This document shows, one piece after another, positions 17,133-26,147 of a DNA stretch of 64,000 bases. Source of the DNA: an uncultured Clostridia bacterium (GTDB lineage: Bacteria > Bacillota > Clostridia > Christensenellales > Borkfalkiaceae); NCBI GenBank assembly GCA_944354535.1, contig CALVPY010000006.1, forward strand, positions 1 to 64,000, read 5' to 3'. Each line of letters starts with the position of its first letter. The first letter of the stretch is position 1. The notes below the pieces were generated by a model. The model was not told where the DNA came from. It ran no database searches and worked only from the letters and a program-made list of their open reading frames with translations. The translations under genes were made by a program, and so were the position numbers.

Positions 17133-17145
17133 GGCGCGTTTTTTA
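17117..17145 (+). terminator. Intrinsic terminator after tlyA
   Basis: CGCGCCTC (17119-17126), loop GTCT and GAGGCGCG (17131-17138) are followed by TTTTTT. The stop codon of tlyA is inside the hairpin. Confidence 0.88.
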
Positions 17146-17248
17146 TATAAAGCGTATATTTTTGCCTTCCTGCACTCATTCTTTTTTATTTTCATCGTCA
17201 AAGATGTGTAAATTATGTAAAAACATTCATAATTTTTCTCTAACCCCT

Positions 17249-17277
17249 TGCAATTATAAGTTTTTTCATGTATAATA
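17249..17277 (+). promoter_or_regulatory. Promoter of nadK, close to the start codon
   Basis: TTGCAA (17249-17254), 17-base spacer and TATAAT (17272-17277). The start ATG follows at 17286, so the predicted 5' leader is only about two bases. Confidence 0.75.
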
Positions 17278-17285
17278 TCGGGGAA

Positions 17286-18083
17286 ATGAAGATCGGAGTT
17301 TTATACAACAGAGATCGTGTGAGCGAAGGGTCTTTCCCTGCCATTGCCGAGCGGTTTGCCCGCGGCGGTGCGGAATGCGTGCTGTTTTCGTCTCCCGAAG
17401 AGATCGGGGGCGTAGACTGTCTGCTCATTTTGGGCGGCGACGGCACCGTGCTTCGTGCAAGTAAGCCCGCTTCTCTCTATGACATCCCCATCGTTGCCGT
17501 CAATTACGGCACCCTGGGTTTTCTGACGGAGTTCAGGCGGGGAGAGCTGGATGCGGCGGTAGACTTTATCCTCTCGGGCGAGCACGTCGTCTTAAAACGT
17601 ACCATGCTCGAGGTCATCTTCCGCGGCAGAAGCACGCATTGCCTCAATGAGCTCGTCTTATCGCGGCCCGTTTCGCCCGAGGCGGACAGCCGTCTCGTCA
17701 AGATCTGCGTCCGCATCGACGGGAAAGAGGCGGGCGTATTCTCGGCGGACGGGCTCATCCTTTCGACGCCGACGGGCTCGACGGCCTATTCGCTTTCGGC
17801 GGGAGGCAGCGTGATGTCGCCCGACTGCCGCACGTTCGAACTTACGCCCATCTGTGCATTTTCTCTTCGGAGCAGGCCCATCGTCTGTTCGGACGGGAGC
17901 ACTCTGCGCTTTACGGCCGAACCGCATGGCAGCGGCCTGCTGCTGCACGGCGACGGCGTGTTCCTCGGGGAGCTTGAAAAAGAGGACGAGCTCATCGTCA
18001 GGCGCTCCGACCGCGTCGCGACTTTTTGGGTCAAAGACGAAGGGGATACCTTCCGTCGGCTGACCGAGATCATCAACGGATAA
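17286..18083 (+). CDS. nadK: NAD kinase
   Basis: NadK phosphorylates NAD to NADP. The 265-residue protein has ILGGDGTVLRASK with the GGDGT motif, NYGTLGFLTEF and the glycine-rich ILSTPTGSTAYSLSAGG. The ATG at 17286 gives the usual N-terminus MKIGVLYN; a start 18 bases earlier would overlap the -10 box and cannot be transcribed from it. A new transcription unit begins here after the tlyA terminator and probably continues into argR-recN. Confidence 0.94.
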   Translation: MKIGVLYNRDRVSEGSFPAIAERFARGGAECVLFSSPEEIGGVDCLLILGGDGTVLRASKPASLYDIPIVAVNYGTLGFLTEFRRGELDAAVDFILSGEHVVLKRTMLEVIFRGRSTHCLNELVLSRPVSPEADSRLVKICVRIDGKEAGVFSADGLILSTPTGSTAYSLSAGGSVMSPDCRTFELTPICAFSLRSRPIVCSDGSTLRFTAEPHGSGLLLHGDGVFLGELEKEDELIVRRSDRVATFWVKDEGDTFRRLTEIING

Positions 18084-18104
18084 AATCAGTATCAGGAGGG
18101 GATC

Positions 18105-18560
18105 ATGTTAAGGAATGCAAGACACAACAAGATCTTGGAGCTCATCGAGGAGAAGGAGATCGAGACGCAGGAGGAGCTCTGCAAGGAGCTTGCCGCGGCG
18201 AATTTCGCCGTGACGCAGGCGACCGTCTCCCGCGATGTGAGGGAGCTTCGTCTCTTTAAGGTGGCGGGTACCAGGAAGCGTTACCGCTATGCCGCCATCG
18301 GCAAGAGGGAGGAGGAGCTTTCCGACAAAATGCGCTCCCTCTTTCAGGCGTGTATCGAGAGCATCCAGACGGTGGGAAACATCGTCGTCACCAAGACGCT
18401 CAACGGCAACGGCGCCAATGCGGGCGTCATCATCGATATGCTCAAATATGCGGAGATCGTGGGTAGCATCGCGGGGGACGATACGGTGTTCTCCCTCTGC
18501 AAAACGGCGGAGGATGCCGAATCGGTGCGCGCCAGGCTGGAGCGGCTCGCGGGGAATTAA
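18105..18560 (+). CDS. argR: Arginine repressor
   Basis: ArgR is a hexameric, arginine-dependent regulator of arginine genes. The 151-residue protein has an N-terminal winged helix (RHNKILELIEEKEIETQEEL, then ATVSRDVRELRLFKV) and a C-terminal oligomerisation/arginine domain ending in GSIAGDDTVFSLC. CAGGAGGGGATC gives a strong ribosome site. Placement before recN is conserved across Firmicutes. Confidence 0.95.
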   Translation: MLRNARHNKILELIEEKEIETQEELCKELAAANFAVTQATVSRDVRELRLFKVAGTRKRYRYAAIGKREEELSDKMRSLFQACIESIQTVGNIVVTKTLNGNGANAGVIIDMLKYAEIVGSIAGDDTVFSLCKTAEDAESVRARLERLAGN

Positions 18561-18563
18561 GCG

Positions 18564-20252
18564 ATGCTGAAAACGCTCTATCTCAAGAATATTGCCCTCG
18601 TCGATGAAGCGGAGATCGTCTTTTCGGAAGGGCTCAATGTGCTCTCGGGCGAGACGGGCGCAGGCAAGTCCGTTATCCTCGACAGCATCGATTTCGTCCT
18701 CGGCGCCAAAGCCGATAAGGGGATGATCCGCTCGGGACAGAGCGAGTGTTCGGTGCGCGCAGAGTTCGCCTGTGAGCCCGAACTTCTGCGCCCCGTCCTC
18801 GAAGAGCTCGACCTTGAAGAGAGCGATACGCTCCTTATCGTCCGGCGCCTCAATGCGGACGGCAGGGGTTCGCTCAAAGTCAACGGCTGCCCGATGACGG
18901 CGACCATGCTCAGGAAGCTCACTTCGCAGCTCGTGGACGTCCACGGGCAGAGCGAGCATTTCTTTTTGCTCAAAGAGGCCAACCAACTGCGCCTTCTCGA
19001 TCAGATCGCGGGAACGCGGGAGGAGCGGGCAAGCGTTGCCGAGCTGCTGAAAGAACGGCGTGCTCTGGAGCAAAAGCTTGCTTCCCTCGGCGGAGACGAG
19101 GGCGAGCGCGAGCGGCGCGCCGATATCCTGCGCTTTCAGATCGACGAACTCGAAAATGCCGCCCTCAAAGAGGGGGAAGAGGAGGAGCTGACGGCGCTTC
19201 GCACCAAATATCAGAACGCGGAGAAGATCTTGGGTGGGCTCAAGATGGTGCGTGACGCGCTCCTTTCGGATGGCGGCGCTTCGGACGCCGTGAATACCGC
19301 CCACCGCGGCCTCATTTCCATTGAAAAGTACGGCGACTACGCCGTTCTTTCCGAACGGCTGGAAAGCGTGCTTGCGGAGATCGAGGACATCGGCGAGACG
19401 GCGGAATCGCTTGCCGAAGAGCTCGACATCGACGAGAGGGAGGCGGAGCGCGTGGAAAACCGCCTCGACGAGATCAGGTCGCTCAAAAAGAAGTACGGCG
19501 GCTCGGTCGAAGAGGCGCTTAACTTTCTCTCCCGCGCAAAAGAGGAGCTGCAGCTGCTGGAAAACAGCGCCGAGGAGTGTGAAAAGCTCAAAGTGCTGCT
19601 CGATGGCAACGCGAAGAAGCTGTATTCTGCGTGCGAGGCGCTTACGAAGAAGCGCAAAGAAGGTGCGGAAGGCTTTACGCGGCGGGTCACGGCGGAACTC
19701 GGAACGCTGAACATCCCCTCTGCCCGATTCGAGATCGCCTTCGACCCCTATACGGAAGATGACCTTCCGCGCGCCAATGCGGAAGGGCTGGACCGTGTCA
19801 AATTCCTCTTTTCCGCAAATGCGGGCGAGCCCGTCAAAGAGCTCGGCAAGATCATCAGCGGCGGCGAGATGAGCCGCTTCATGCTTGCGGTCAAGGCGCA
19901 GCTCTCCTCCATCGGTACGATCGGAACATACATCTTCGACGAGATCGACGCGGGCATCGGCGGCAAGACGGCGCGCGTCGTGGCGGAAAAATTCGCGGAC
20001 ATTGCGAAAACTACGCAGATCATCGCCGTCTCGCATCTTGCGCAGATCGCGGCGTTTGCCGACAGGCAGTTCCTCATCGAAAAGAAGGAGGAGGGGGGAA
20101 GGACGTTCTCGCACATCCGTGCCCTCAAAGAGGAAGAACGCGCGGGGGAGCTTGTCCGTCTTCTGGGCGGAGATCGGAGCGAAACGGCGCTCAGGCACGC
20201 GGAAGAACTCTTACAAAGCGCCCGCGCCTATCGCCCGGAAAGGGCATCCTGA
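18564..20252 (+). CDS. recN: DNA repair protein RecN
   Basis: RecN is an SMC-like ATPase acting early in double-strand break repair. The 562-residue protein has the Walker A motif SGETGAGKS near residue 29-37, a long central coiled coil (about residues 150-370, very rich in Glu, Lys and Leu) and the ABC signature ISGGEMSRFMLAVK with the Walker B FDEIDAGIGG. It starts three bases after argR. Confidence 0.96.
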   Translation: MLKTLYLKNIALVDEAEIVFSEGLNVLSGETGAGKSVILDSIDFVLGAKADKGMIRSGQSECSVRAEFACEPELLRPVLEELDLEESDTLLIVRRLNADGRGSLKVNGCPMTATMLRKLTSQLVDVHGQSEHFFLLKEANQLRLLDQIAGTREERASVAELLKERRALEQKLASLGGDEGERERRADILRFQIDELENAALKEGEEEELTALRTKYQNAEKILGGLKMVRDALLSDGGASDAVNTAHRGLISIEKYGDYAVLSERLESVLAEIEDIGETAESLAEELDIDEREAERVENRLDEIRSLKKKYGGSVEEALNFLSRAKEELQLLENSAEECEKLKVLLDGNAKKLYSACEALTKKRKEGAEGFTRRVTAELGTLNIPSARFEIAFDPYTEDDLPRANAEGLDRVKFLFSANAGEPVKELGKIISGGEMSRFMLAVKAQLSSIGTIGTYIFDEIDAGIGGKTARVVAEKFADIAKTTQIIAVSHLAQIAAFADRQFLIEKKEEGGRTFSHIRALKEEERAGELVRLLGGDRSETALRHAEELLQSARAYRPERAS

Positions 20253-20257
20253 AAATC

Positions 20258-20288
20258 CGAATAATCTTTTTGCGGCCTGCGCAAAGTA
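20258..20288 (+). promoter_or_regulatory. Possible sigma-G/sigma-F promoter of spoIVB
   Basis: CGAATA (20258-20263), 18 bases and CAAAGTA (20282-20288) resemble forespore promoters (G-N-ATA, N16-18, CAT-NN-TA) with two mismatches in the -10. spoIVB is a known forespore gene in Bacillus. Confidence 0.4.
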
Positions 20289-20305
20289 ACCTTATGGGAG
20301 GACTT

Positions 20306-21352
20306 ATGCGCAGGCTGATTTTTATGAACAGACATCCGCTGCGCGGCGTATTGGGAGTATGTGCCGCAACCGCGCTCGTCTTGGCGGCGGGATCGGGCGA
20401 GACCGCTGTCAAGGCATCTGCGTCCGCGGCGGAATATTATATCGGAGGCATGACGGCGGGATTTTCTCTTCCCGCCGGGGGAGCGGAGATCGTGGAGCTG
20501 AGCTCTGTTTCGGGAGAAAAAGGGGTGCGTCGGCCGGCAGAGGAGGCAGGCCTGAGAGCGGGCGATCTTCTCTGTGCGGCGGATCGGATCGCCATCGGCA
20601 GCATCGAAGACCTTACGGCTGCTCTGGAACGAAGCGGGGGGAAACAGACGGTATTTACCGTTCTTCGCGACGGGGAGCGGCTGGATGTGCCTGTAACTCC
20701 CGCCAAAGATAAAAAGACGGGAAAATGGAAGATCGGCGTGCTCATCCGTGATATGCTCTCGGGCATCGGCACGATCACCTATATCGAAAAGGAGAGCCTT
20801 CATTTCGGTGCGCTCGGTCATGGGGTGAGCGAAAGGCCGCTTTCCGACGCTTCAAAAGCGAAAGTCTTTGCCTGCAGCGTGATCGGCGTCAACAAGGGAA
20901 CGCGCGGCAAAGCCGGAGAATTGAAGGGGCTCTTTTTGAACGATCGGACGATCGCCCGGGCGGAACTCTTCTGCGGGACCGGGCTTTTCGGCACGTTTGA
21001 CGGCTCTTACGATTTCTCTTTGTGCGAGACGGCTCAGATCGCTCCCGTTTCCGAGGCGACGATCGGAAAAGCCGTCATCTATTCGACGATCGACGGGACG
21101 CAGCCCAAGGCGTATGAGATCGCCATCGCCAAAGTGGATGCGAACGACCGCGACAACAAAAATTTTGTCATCAAAGTGACGGATGAAGCGCTCATCGAGG
21201 CAGCGGGCGGCATCGTGCAGGGCATGAGCGGCAGCCCCATCCTGCAGAACGGGAAGCTCATCGGCGCGGTGACGCACGTCTTTTTGAACGATCCCACGCG
21301 CGGATACGGCATCGCCATTGAGCGCATGATGGCAGGGGAGCGGGAGCGTTGA
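20306..21352 (+). CDS. spoIVB: SpoIVB peptidase
   Basis: SpoIVB is the forespore-secreted S55 serine protease that triggers pro-sigma-K processing. The 348-residue protein has an N-terminal membrane anchor (LGVCAATALVLAAGSG region), a PDZ domain with RRPAEEAGLRAGDLLCAAD, and the peptidase core with GALGHGVSE (catalytic His) and GIVQGMSGSPIL (catalytic Ser). The ATG at 20306 is chosen because GGGAGGACTT precedes it; two earlier in-frame codons lack such a site. spo0A, its usual next gene, is absent; a carboxypeptidase gene follows with a 4-base overlap. Confidence 0.93.
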   Translation: MRRLIFMNRHPLRGVLGVCAATALVLAAGSGETAVKASASAAEYYIGGMTAGFSLPAGGAEIVELSSVSGEKGVRRPAEEAGLRAGDLLCAADRIAIGSIEDLTAALERSGGKQTVFTVLRDGERLDVPVTPAKDKKTGKWKIGVLIRDMLSGIGTITYIEKESLHFGALGHGVSERPLSDASKAKVFACSVIGVNKGTRGKAGELKGLFLNDRTIARAELFCGTGLFGTFDGSYDFSLCETAQIAPVSEATIGKAVIYSTIDGTQPKAYEIAIAKVDANDRDNKNFVIKVTDEALIEAAGGIVQGMSGSPILQNGKLIGAVTHVFLNDPTRGYGIAIERMMAGERER

Positions 21353-22521
21353 AGCATAATTTGCAAAAGCCCTCACAAAATAAGGGCATGAAGAAAATGA
21401 TGATCGCGGCAGCGCTTGTGTTTGCAGCGGCTGCCTGTCTCGGGAATGCCGCTCCGGAACAGGAACCTTTTAAGGCGGCATATGTGTGTGAGGCGGAAAG
21501 CGGCAGCGAAGTTGCAGCCTTCAACGGGAACAAGCATCTTCCCATTGCAAGTATGTGTAAAGTAATGACGCTGCTCCTCGCTTTCGAAGCGGTAGATGCG
21601 GGCGAGCTCTCCCTTGAGGAAGAGATTGTAGTGAGTGAACGTGCGGCAGGCATGGGCGGTTCGCAGGTCTTTCTCGATGCGGGGCTCTCCTATCCCGCGG
21701 GGGAACTTTTGAAGAGCATCGCCGTCTGTTCTGCGAATGATTCGTGCGTGGCGGTCTCCGAACGTCTTGCGGGCAGCGAGGAGGTCTTTGTGGCGCGCAT
21801 GAACGAGCGGGCGCGCGAGCTGGGTGCCGCGGATACGCTGTTTGCCAATTGCACGGGGCTTCCGCGCGAGCCGCAGTATTCCTGCGCGAAGGATGTCGCT
21901 CTGATGCTGCGGGAGCTCATCAAACATGAGACCTTCTTTTCCTATGCGGGCGTTCGGCTCGAAGATTTTCATCACCCCGACGGACGGGTGACGACGATGA
22001 CGAACACCAACAAACTTCTGCGCAAGCTGGATGGCTGCGACGGCGGAAAGACCGGGTTTACGGAAGAGGCGGGCTTCTGTCTTGCTGCGACGGCAAAGCG
22101 GAACAACACGCGCCTTGTCTGCGTCGTCATCGGGGCGGACAGCTCGGATGACCGCTTCGATGCCGTCTCCCGGCTTCTCAACGAGACGTTCGCGGGCTAT
22201 GAACGCAAGATCGCAGCGGCGGCGGGCGAAGCTGTGGGGCGAGGGGTCGCCGTCAAGGGGAGCGCGGTGCGGGAACTTGCCGTAGCGCCCGAACGCTCGC
22301 TCGGCGTCTTTCAAAAGAAGGGGGACAGAGCGGAGATGCGGACGGAGCTGATCCTGCCCGATGCCGTCAAGGCTCCCTTGATGAAGGGAGATCGCGTGGG
22401 CGAGATCGTCCTCATGAAAGACGGCGTGGAGATCGACCGCTGTGCCCTCGTGAGTTTGGGAAATGCCGCACGGTACTCCTATGGAGAAGCCTTCCGTGAG
22501 GGGGCGAGACTTTGGAATTGA
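21349..22521 (+). CDS. D-alanyl-D-alanine carboxypeptidase (PBP5/DacF type)
   Basis: This secreted penicillin-binding protein should trim terminal D-Ala from peptidoglycan stem peptides. The 390-residue product has a signal sequence (KKMMIAAALVFAAAACLG), the active-site motif SMCK in IASMCKVMT (S68), SAN in VCSANDSC and KTG in GGKTGF, then a C-terminal beta domain. Cys in the third place of SxxK is less usual than Thr. The TTG start overlaps the spoIVB stop (TTGA); an alternative ATG at 21388 gives a more compact signal peptide. Linkage to spoIVB suggests a role in the spore cortex. Confidence 0.86.
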   Translation: MKHNLQKPSQNKGMKKMMIAAALVFAAAACLGNAAPEQEPFKAAYVCEAESGSEVAAFNGNKHLPIASMCKVMTLLLAFEAVDAGELSLEEEIVVSERAAGMGGSQVFLDAGLSYPAGELLKSIAVCSANDSCVAVSERLAGSEEVFVARMNERARELGAADTLFANCTGLPREPQYSCAKDVALMLRELIKHETFFSYAGVRLEDFHHPDGRVTTMTNTNKLLRKLDGCDGGKTGFTEEAGFCLAATAKRNNTRLVCVVIGADSSDDRFDAVSRLLNETFAGYERKIAAAAGEAVGRGVAVKGSAVRELAVAPERSLGVFQKKGDRAEMRTELILPDAVKAPLMKGDRVGEIVLMKDGVEIDRCALVSLGNAARYSYGEAFREGARLWN

Positions 22522-22534
22522 CACATTAGCGCAG

Positions 22535-22553
22535 TACTATGCCAGACATAATA
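22535..22553 (+). repeat. Palindromic element copy 3, downstream of the carboxypeptidase gene
   Basis: TACTATGCC-A-GACATAATA is a near palindrome, 13 bases after the stop codon at 22521 and before the terminator. It matches the dxs copy at 15 of 19 positions and is preceded by GCGCAG. Confidence 0.7.
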
Positions 22554-22592
22554 TAAAAGTTTTACTCAAAATGCAGAAGGATCGGAAAAAAG

Positions 22593-22620
22593 AGACCCGC
22601 AGCGATATGCGGGTTTTTCT
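22593..22620 (+). terminator. Intrinsic terminator before lysA
   Basis: ACCCGC (22595-22600), loop AGCGATAT and GCGGGT (22609-22614) followed by TTTTCTT. Confidence 0.8.
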
Positions 22621-22649
22621 TGACGCAAACGCCTTCCCCGTGGTATAAT
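22620..22649 (+). promoter_or_regulatory. Promoter of lysA
   Basis: TTGACG (22620-22625), 18-base spacer and TATAAT (22644-22649), 28 bases before the lysA start codon. The leader contains AAGGAAGGAA and is too short for a riboswitch. Confidence 0.8.
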
Positions 22650-22677
22650 CTTGTAAGATTCTAAGGAAGGAACGCAT

Positions 22678-24006
22678 ATGAATACGAGAGATACTTTGAA
22701 GATCAACGCGGCGGGGCATCTTGAGATCGGCGGCGCCGACTGCACGGAGCTTGCGAAAGAGTTCAAAACGCCGCTCTATGTCTTTGACGAGGCGTATATC
22801 CGCAAGATGATGGCGCTTTACCGCGATACCATCATCGAAGAGTACGGCGGCCACGGGCTCGTTTTGTACGCCTCGAAGGCGTTTTCCTGCAAGGCGATGT
22901 ATGCGATCGCAAAGCAGGAGGGCATCGGCGTAGACGTCGTTTCGGGCGGAGAGCTCTATACGGCGCTTTCGGTGGGGTTCCCTGCGGAAAAGATCTATCT
23001 TCACGGCAACAATAAACTTCCCTATGAGCGGCAGGAAGCGCTCGATGCGAAGATCGGCGGGATCGTCGTCGACGCCTATACCGAAGCGGACGCGCTCGAT
23101 CGGGAAGCGCAGGAGCGCGGTATGGTGCAGGATGTCCTCATCCGCGTCAACCCCGGGGTGGAGGCGCATACGCACGCCTATGTGCAGACGGCGACGCCCG
23201 ATTCTAAGTTCGGCTTTTCCGCCGCCGACGGCGCGGCGCTTGCGATGACCCGCCACGTCCTTTCCAAAAAGCATCTGCGCCTTCGCGGCTTTCATTGCCA
23301 TATCGGTTCGCAGATCTTTGAAAAGCAGTCCTTCGTACTTGCCGCCGAGAAGATGTGCGCCTTCATTGATAAGGTCAAGGCAGAGACGGGCTTTGAAGCG
23401 GATACCCTCGATCTCGGCGGCGGGTTCGGCATCTGGTACACGGATGAGGACGCGAAACTCCCCGTAGACGGTTATAAGGGCTATCTTTCGGCGCTCATTT
23501 CGGCACTCAAAAGCGAATGTGCGGCGCGCGGGCTCAAAAAACCCTATCTTCTCATCGAGCCCGGCCGCTCCATCGTGGGGGAAGCGGGCATCACGCTCTA
23601 CACCGTGGGTGCCATCAAAGAGATCCCGGGCGTCCGCAAATATCTTGCGGTGGATGGCGGCATGTTCGATAATCCCCGCTATTGCCTCTATCAGTCCAAA
23701 TATACGGCGGTACTTGCAAACCGCGCCTTAGAACAGCCGACGGAGCGCGTCGCCATCGCGGGCAAATGCTGCGAGAGCGGAGACCTTATCGGCCTCGATT
23801 TCAACCTTCCCGAGGCGAAGGAGGGCGATCTTGTTGCCGTGCTCTCGACGGGCGCCTACAACTATTCGATGGCGAGCAACTACAACCGCAACATGATCCC
23901 GCCCGCCGTGCTCGTCAAAGACGGCAAAGCGCGTTATATCGTCAGGCCGCAGAGCTATGAAGACCTCGTCCGCAACGACGTCGTGCCCGAAGATTTCGGA
24001 AAATAA
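22678..24006 (+). CDS. lysA: Diaminopimelate decarboxylase
   Basis: LysA makes L-lysine from meso-diaminopimelate, using PLP. The 442-residue protein has the PLP lysine in LYASKAFSCKAM, the HIGSQIFE segment, GGGFGIWY and the C-terminal CCESGDLI active-site motif. Upstream TAAGGAAGGAACGCAT supplies the ribosome site. It has its own promoter and is followed by a terminator, so it is monocistronic. A lysine riboswitch is found elsewhere in the window (63.8 kb), not here. Confidence 0.96.
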   Translation: MNTRDTLKINAAGHLEIGGADCTELAKEFKTPLYVFDEAYIRKMMALYRDTIIEEYGGHGLVLYASKAFSCKAMYAIAKQEGIGVDVVSGGELYTALSVGFPAEKIYLHGNNKLPYERQEALDAKIGGIVVDAYTEADALDREAQERGMVQDVLIRVNPGVEAHTHAYVQTATPDSKFGFSAADGAALAMTRHVLSKKHLRLRGFHCHIGSQIFEKQSFVLAAEKMCAFIDKVKAETGFEADTLDLGGGFGIWYTDEDAKLPVDGYKGYLSALISALKSECAARGLKKPYLLIEPGRSIVGEAGITLYTVGAIKEIPGVRKYLAVDGGMFDNPRYCLYQSKYTAVLANRALEQPTERVAIAGKCCESGDLIGLDFNLPEAKEGDLVAVLSTGAYNYSMASNYNRNMIPPAVLVKDGKARYIVRPQSYEDLVRNDVVPEDFGK

Positions 24007-24028
24007 AATTTCAGACACCATTTTATCT

Positions 24029-24057
24029 TGAAAAGCCCGTTTGAAAGCGGGCTTTTT
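24029..24057 (+). terminator. Intrinsic terminator after lysA
   Basis: AAAAGCCCG, loop TTTGAAAG and CGGGCTTTTT form a clean hairpin with T tract. Confidence 0.88.
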
Positions 24058-24136
24058 GCGTTTATAAATACGTTGACAAAATTTCGCCGCATCGGCGCAC
24101 GGCGCGTGGGCGGCCATTCAAGGAGTATTACGGGTT

Positions 24137-25999
24137 ATGGAAAGACAGGGCAATATCAGGATCGCAAGCGAAAACATGATGCCTATCATCAAAAAGTGGC
24201 TGTATTCGGATAAGGATATTTTTTTGAGGGAGATCGTCTCCAACGCATCGGACGCTATCACGAAGTATAAAAAGCTCGTCTCGCTCGGCGAAGCTTCGGA
24301 AGACGAACACTATCAGATCGTCGTCACGACGGACGATAAGGCGGGAACGCTCACCATTGAAGACAACGGCATCGGCATGACCGAAGAGGAAGTGGAAAAG
24401 TATATTACGCAGATCGCCTTCTCGGGCGCGGCGGACTTCCTCGAAAAGTACGAAAAAGCGGGCGGAGAGGGCATCATCGGTCACTTCGGCCTCGGCTTTT
24501 ATTCCGCCTACATGGTCTCGGACTACATCGAGATCTTCACGAAGTCCTACCGCGAAGGGAGCAAGGGCGTGCATTGGCAGTCGGACGGCAACAGCACTTA
24601 CACCATCGGCGAGTGCGATAAGCAAACGCGCGGCACCAAAGTCGTCATGCACCTTGCGGAGGGGGAGAAGGAGTTTGCAAGAGAGAGCGAAGTGAGAAAG
24701 CTCCTCAATAAGTACTGCTCCTTCATGCCCTATGAGATCTTTTTGAACCCCAAGTCGGAGGAAGAGCTCAATAAGGATCTGAAGGAAGGGGAAGAGCCCA
24801 AGAAAAATACGCCCGTCAACACGACGGAGCCGCTCTATCTGAAACAGCCCAAGGACTGCACGGAGGAGGAATATAAAGACTTCTACCGTCATACCTTTGC
24901 AGATTTCAACGAACCGCTCTTTTGGATCCACCTCAACATGGAGTATCCCTTCCGCTTAAAGGGCATCCTCTATTTCCCCAAAGTGAGGAAGCAGGTGACG
25001 CTCGAGCGCGGGCAGGTCAAGCTTTATTGCAACCAGGTGTTCATCGCCGATAACATCAAGGAAGTCATCCCCGAATTCCTGATGCTTCTGAACGGCGTCA
25101 TCGACTGCCCCGATATCCCGCTCAACGTCTCGCGTTCCTTCCTTCAGAACGATGCGCAGGTGCAGAAGATCGCAAAGCATATCACCAAGAAGGTGGCGGA
25201 TAAACTCAAGGAACTCTACCGCGACGACAAGGAAAAGTACGAGAACTGCTGGAACGATCTTGCGACCTTCGTCAAGTTCGGCTGCGTCAAGGACGACAGG
25301 TTTTACGATCAGGTCAAGGACATCGTCATCTATAAGGATTTGGAGGGTAAGTATGTGCAGCTTTCCTCCATGTTCGGCGAGGAGGTCTCGGAAGAGGACG
25401 CCAAGAACGGCAAAGAGCCGCAGGCGGTCTATTACGTCTCCGATGAAAAGAAGCAGGCGCAGTATATCAAAATGTTCAAGGATGCGGGGCTTGACGCCAT
25501 CGTCTGCGACACCTACATCGATCCGCACTTCATCAGCTACATCGAGTATAAAAATCCCACCCGCGTGCGCTTTATGCGCATCGACGCCGACATTGCGGGC
25601 GCGCTCAAGGAGGCGGGCGAAGAGAATGCCGATGAGACGAAGGAGATCCTGGGCATCTTTGAAAAGGCGCTCGAGGGCAAGCACGTCAAAGTGACGGCGG
25701 AAAAGCTCAAGGATGCCGACGTGCCCGCCGTCGTCAACGTCTCTGAATTTATGCGCAGGATGTCCGAGATGAACTCCTTCTACATGATGGGAGAAGAGGC
25801 GGCGGATGTGACGCTCGTCGTCAACCTGTCGAGCCCTGCCGTGCAGGCGCTTAAGGGCGCGGATGAGGAGGCGCAGAAGCTCTCCGTCATGCAGATGTAC
25901 TATCTGGCGCTGCTCGCCTACAAGCAGCTCTCGCCCGAAGAACTTGCGGAATACACGCGCAATCAGAACGAGCTCATCAAAAAGTATCTCGGGAATTAA
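24137..25999 (+). CDS. htpG: Molecular chaperone HtpG (Hsp90)
   Basis: HtpG is the bacterial Hsp90 ATPase chaperone. The 620-residue protein has the GHKL ATP site with FLREIVSNASDAITKY, IEDNGIGMTEEEV and IGHFGLGFYSAYMV, the middle domain with VSRSFLQND, and a shorter C-terminal dimerisation region. Spacing of AAGGAG to the ATG is about 11 bases, longer than usual. A TTGACA at 24073 has no matching -10 box, so the promoter is not identified; no CIRCE element was seen. Confidence 0.96.
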   Translation: MERQGNIRIASENMMPIIKKWLYSDKDIFLREIVSNASDAITKYKKLVSLGEASEDEHYQIVVTTDDKAGTLTIEDNGIGMTEEEVEKYITQIAFSGAADFLEKYEKAGGEGIIGHFGLGFYSAYMVSDYIEIFTKSYREGSKGVHWQSDGNSTYTIGECDKQTRGTKVVMHLAEGEKEFARESEVRKLLNKYCSFMPYEIFLNPKSEEELNKDLKEGEEPKKNTPVNTTEPLYLKQPKDCTEEEYKDFYRHTFADFNEPLFWIHLNMEYPFRLKGILYFPKVRKQVTLERGQVKLYCNQVFIADNIKEVIPEFLMLLNGVIDCPDIPLNVSRSFLQNDAQVQKIAKHITKKVADKLKELYRDDKEKYENCWNDLATFVKFGCVKDDRFYDQVKDIVIYKDLEGKYVQLSSMFGEEVSEEDAKNGKEPQAVYYVSDEKKQAQYIKMFKDAGLDAIVCDTYIDPHFISYIEYKNPTRVRFMRIDADIAGALKEAGEENADETKEILGIFEKALEGKHVKVTAEKLKDADVPAVVNVSEFMRRMSEMNSFYMMGEEAADVTLVVNLSSPAVQALKGADEEAQKLSVMQMYYLALLAYKQLSPEELAEYTRNQNELIKKYLGN

Positions 26000-26018
26000 A
26001 AAAATTTCTGTAAGGGTC

Positions 26019-26047
26019 TTGACATTCCCGCGTGAAACGCGTATAAT
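26019..26047 (+). promoter_or_regulatory. Strong promoter of the cold-shock gene
   Basis: TTGACA (26019-26024), 17-base spacer and TATAAT (26042-26047): perfect consensus hexamers. The predicted leader to the start codon is about 94 bases. Confidence 0.9.
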
Positions 26048-26147
26048 GGTACACGGCACTGAAGTTTGATACCTGTTTGAACACGAAGCGTGATCGAAAG
26101 CGCGACGCAGAAAAGGTCTTTCAGGCGGCGCCACAGGAGGTATTTTT

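Noticed and set aside
18108..20198. Long open frame antisense to argR-recN (about 700 codons)
   Set aside because: It is a shadow caused by GC-rich codon use in recN, which has all RecN motifs; no ribosome site or family signature in the antisense frame.
24073..24110. Promoter of htpG from TTGACA at 24073
   Set aside because: No -10-like hexamer lies 16-18 bases downstream.
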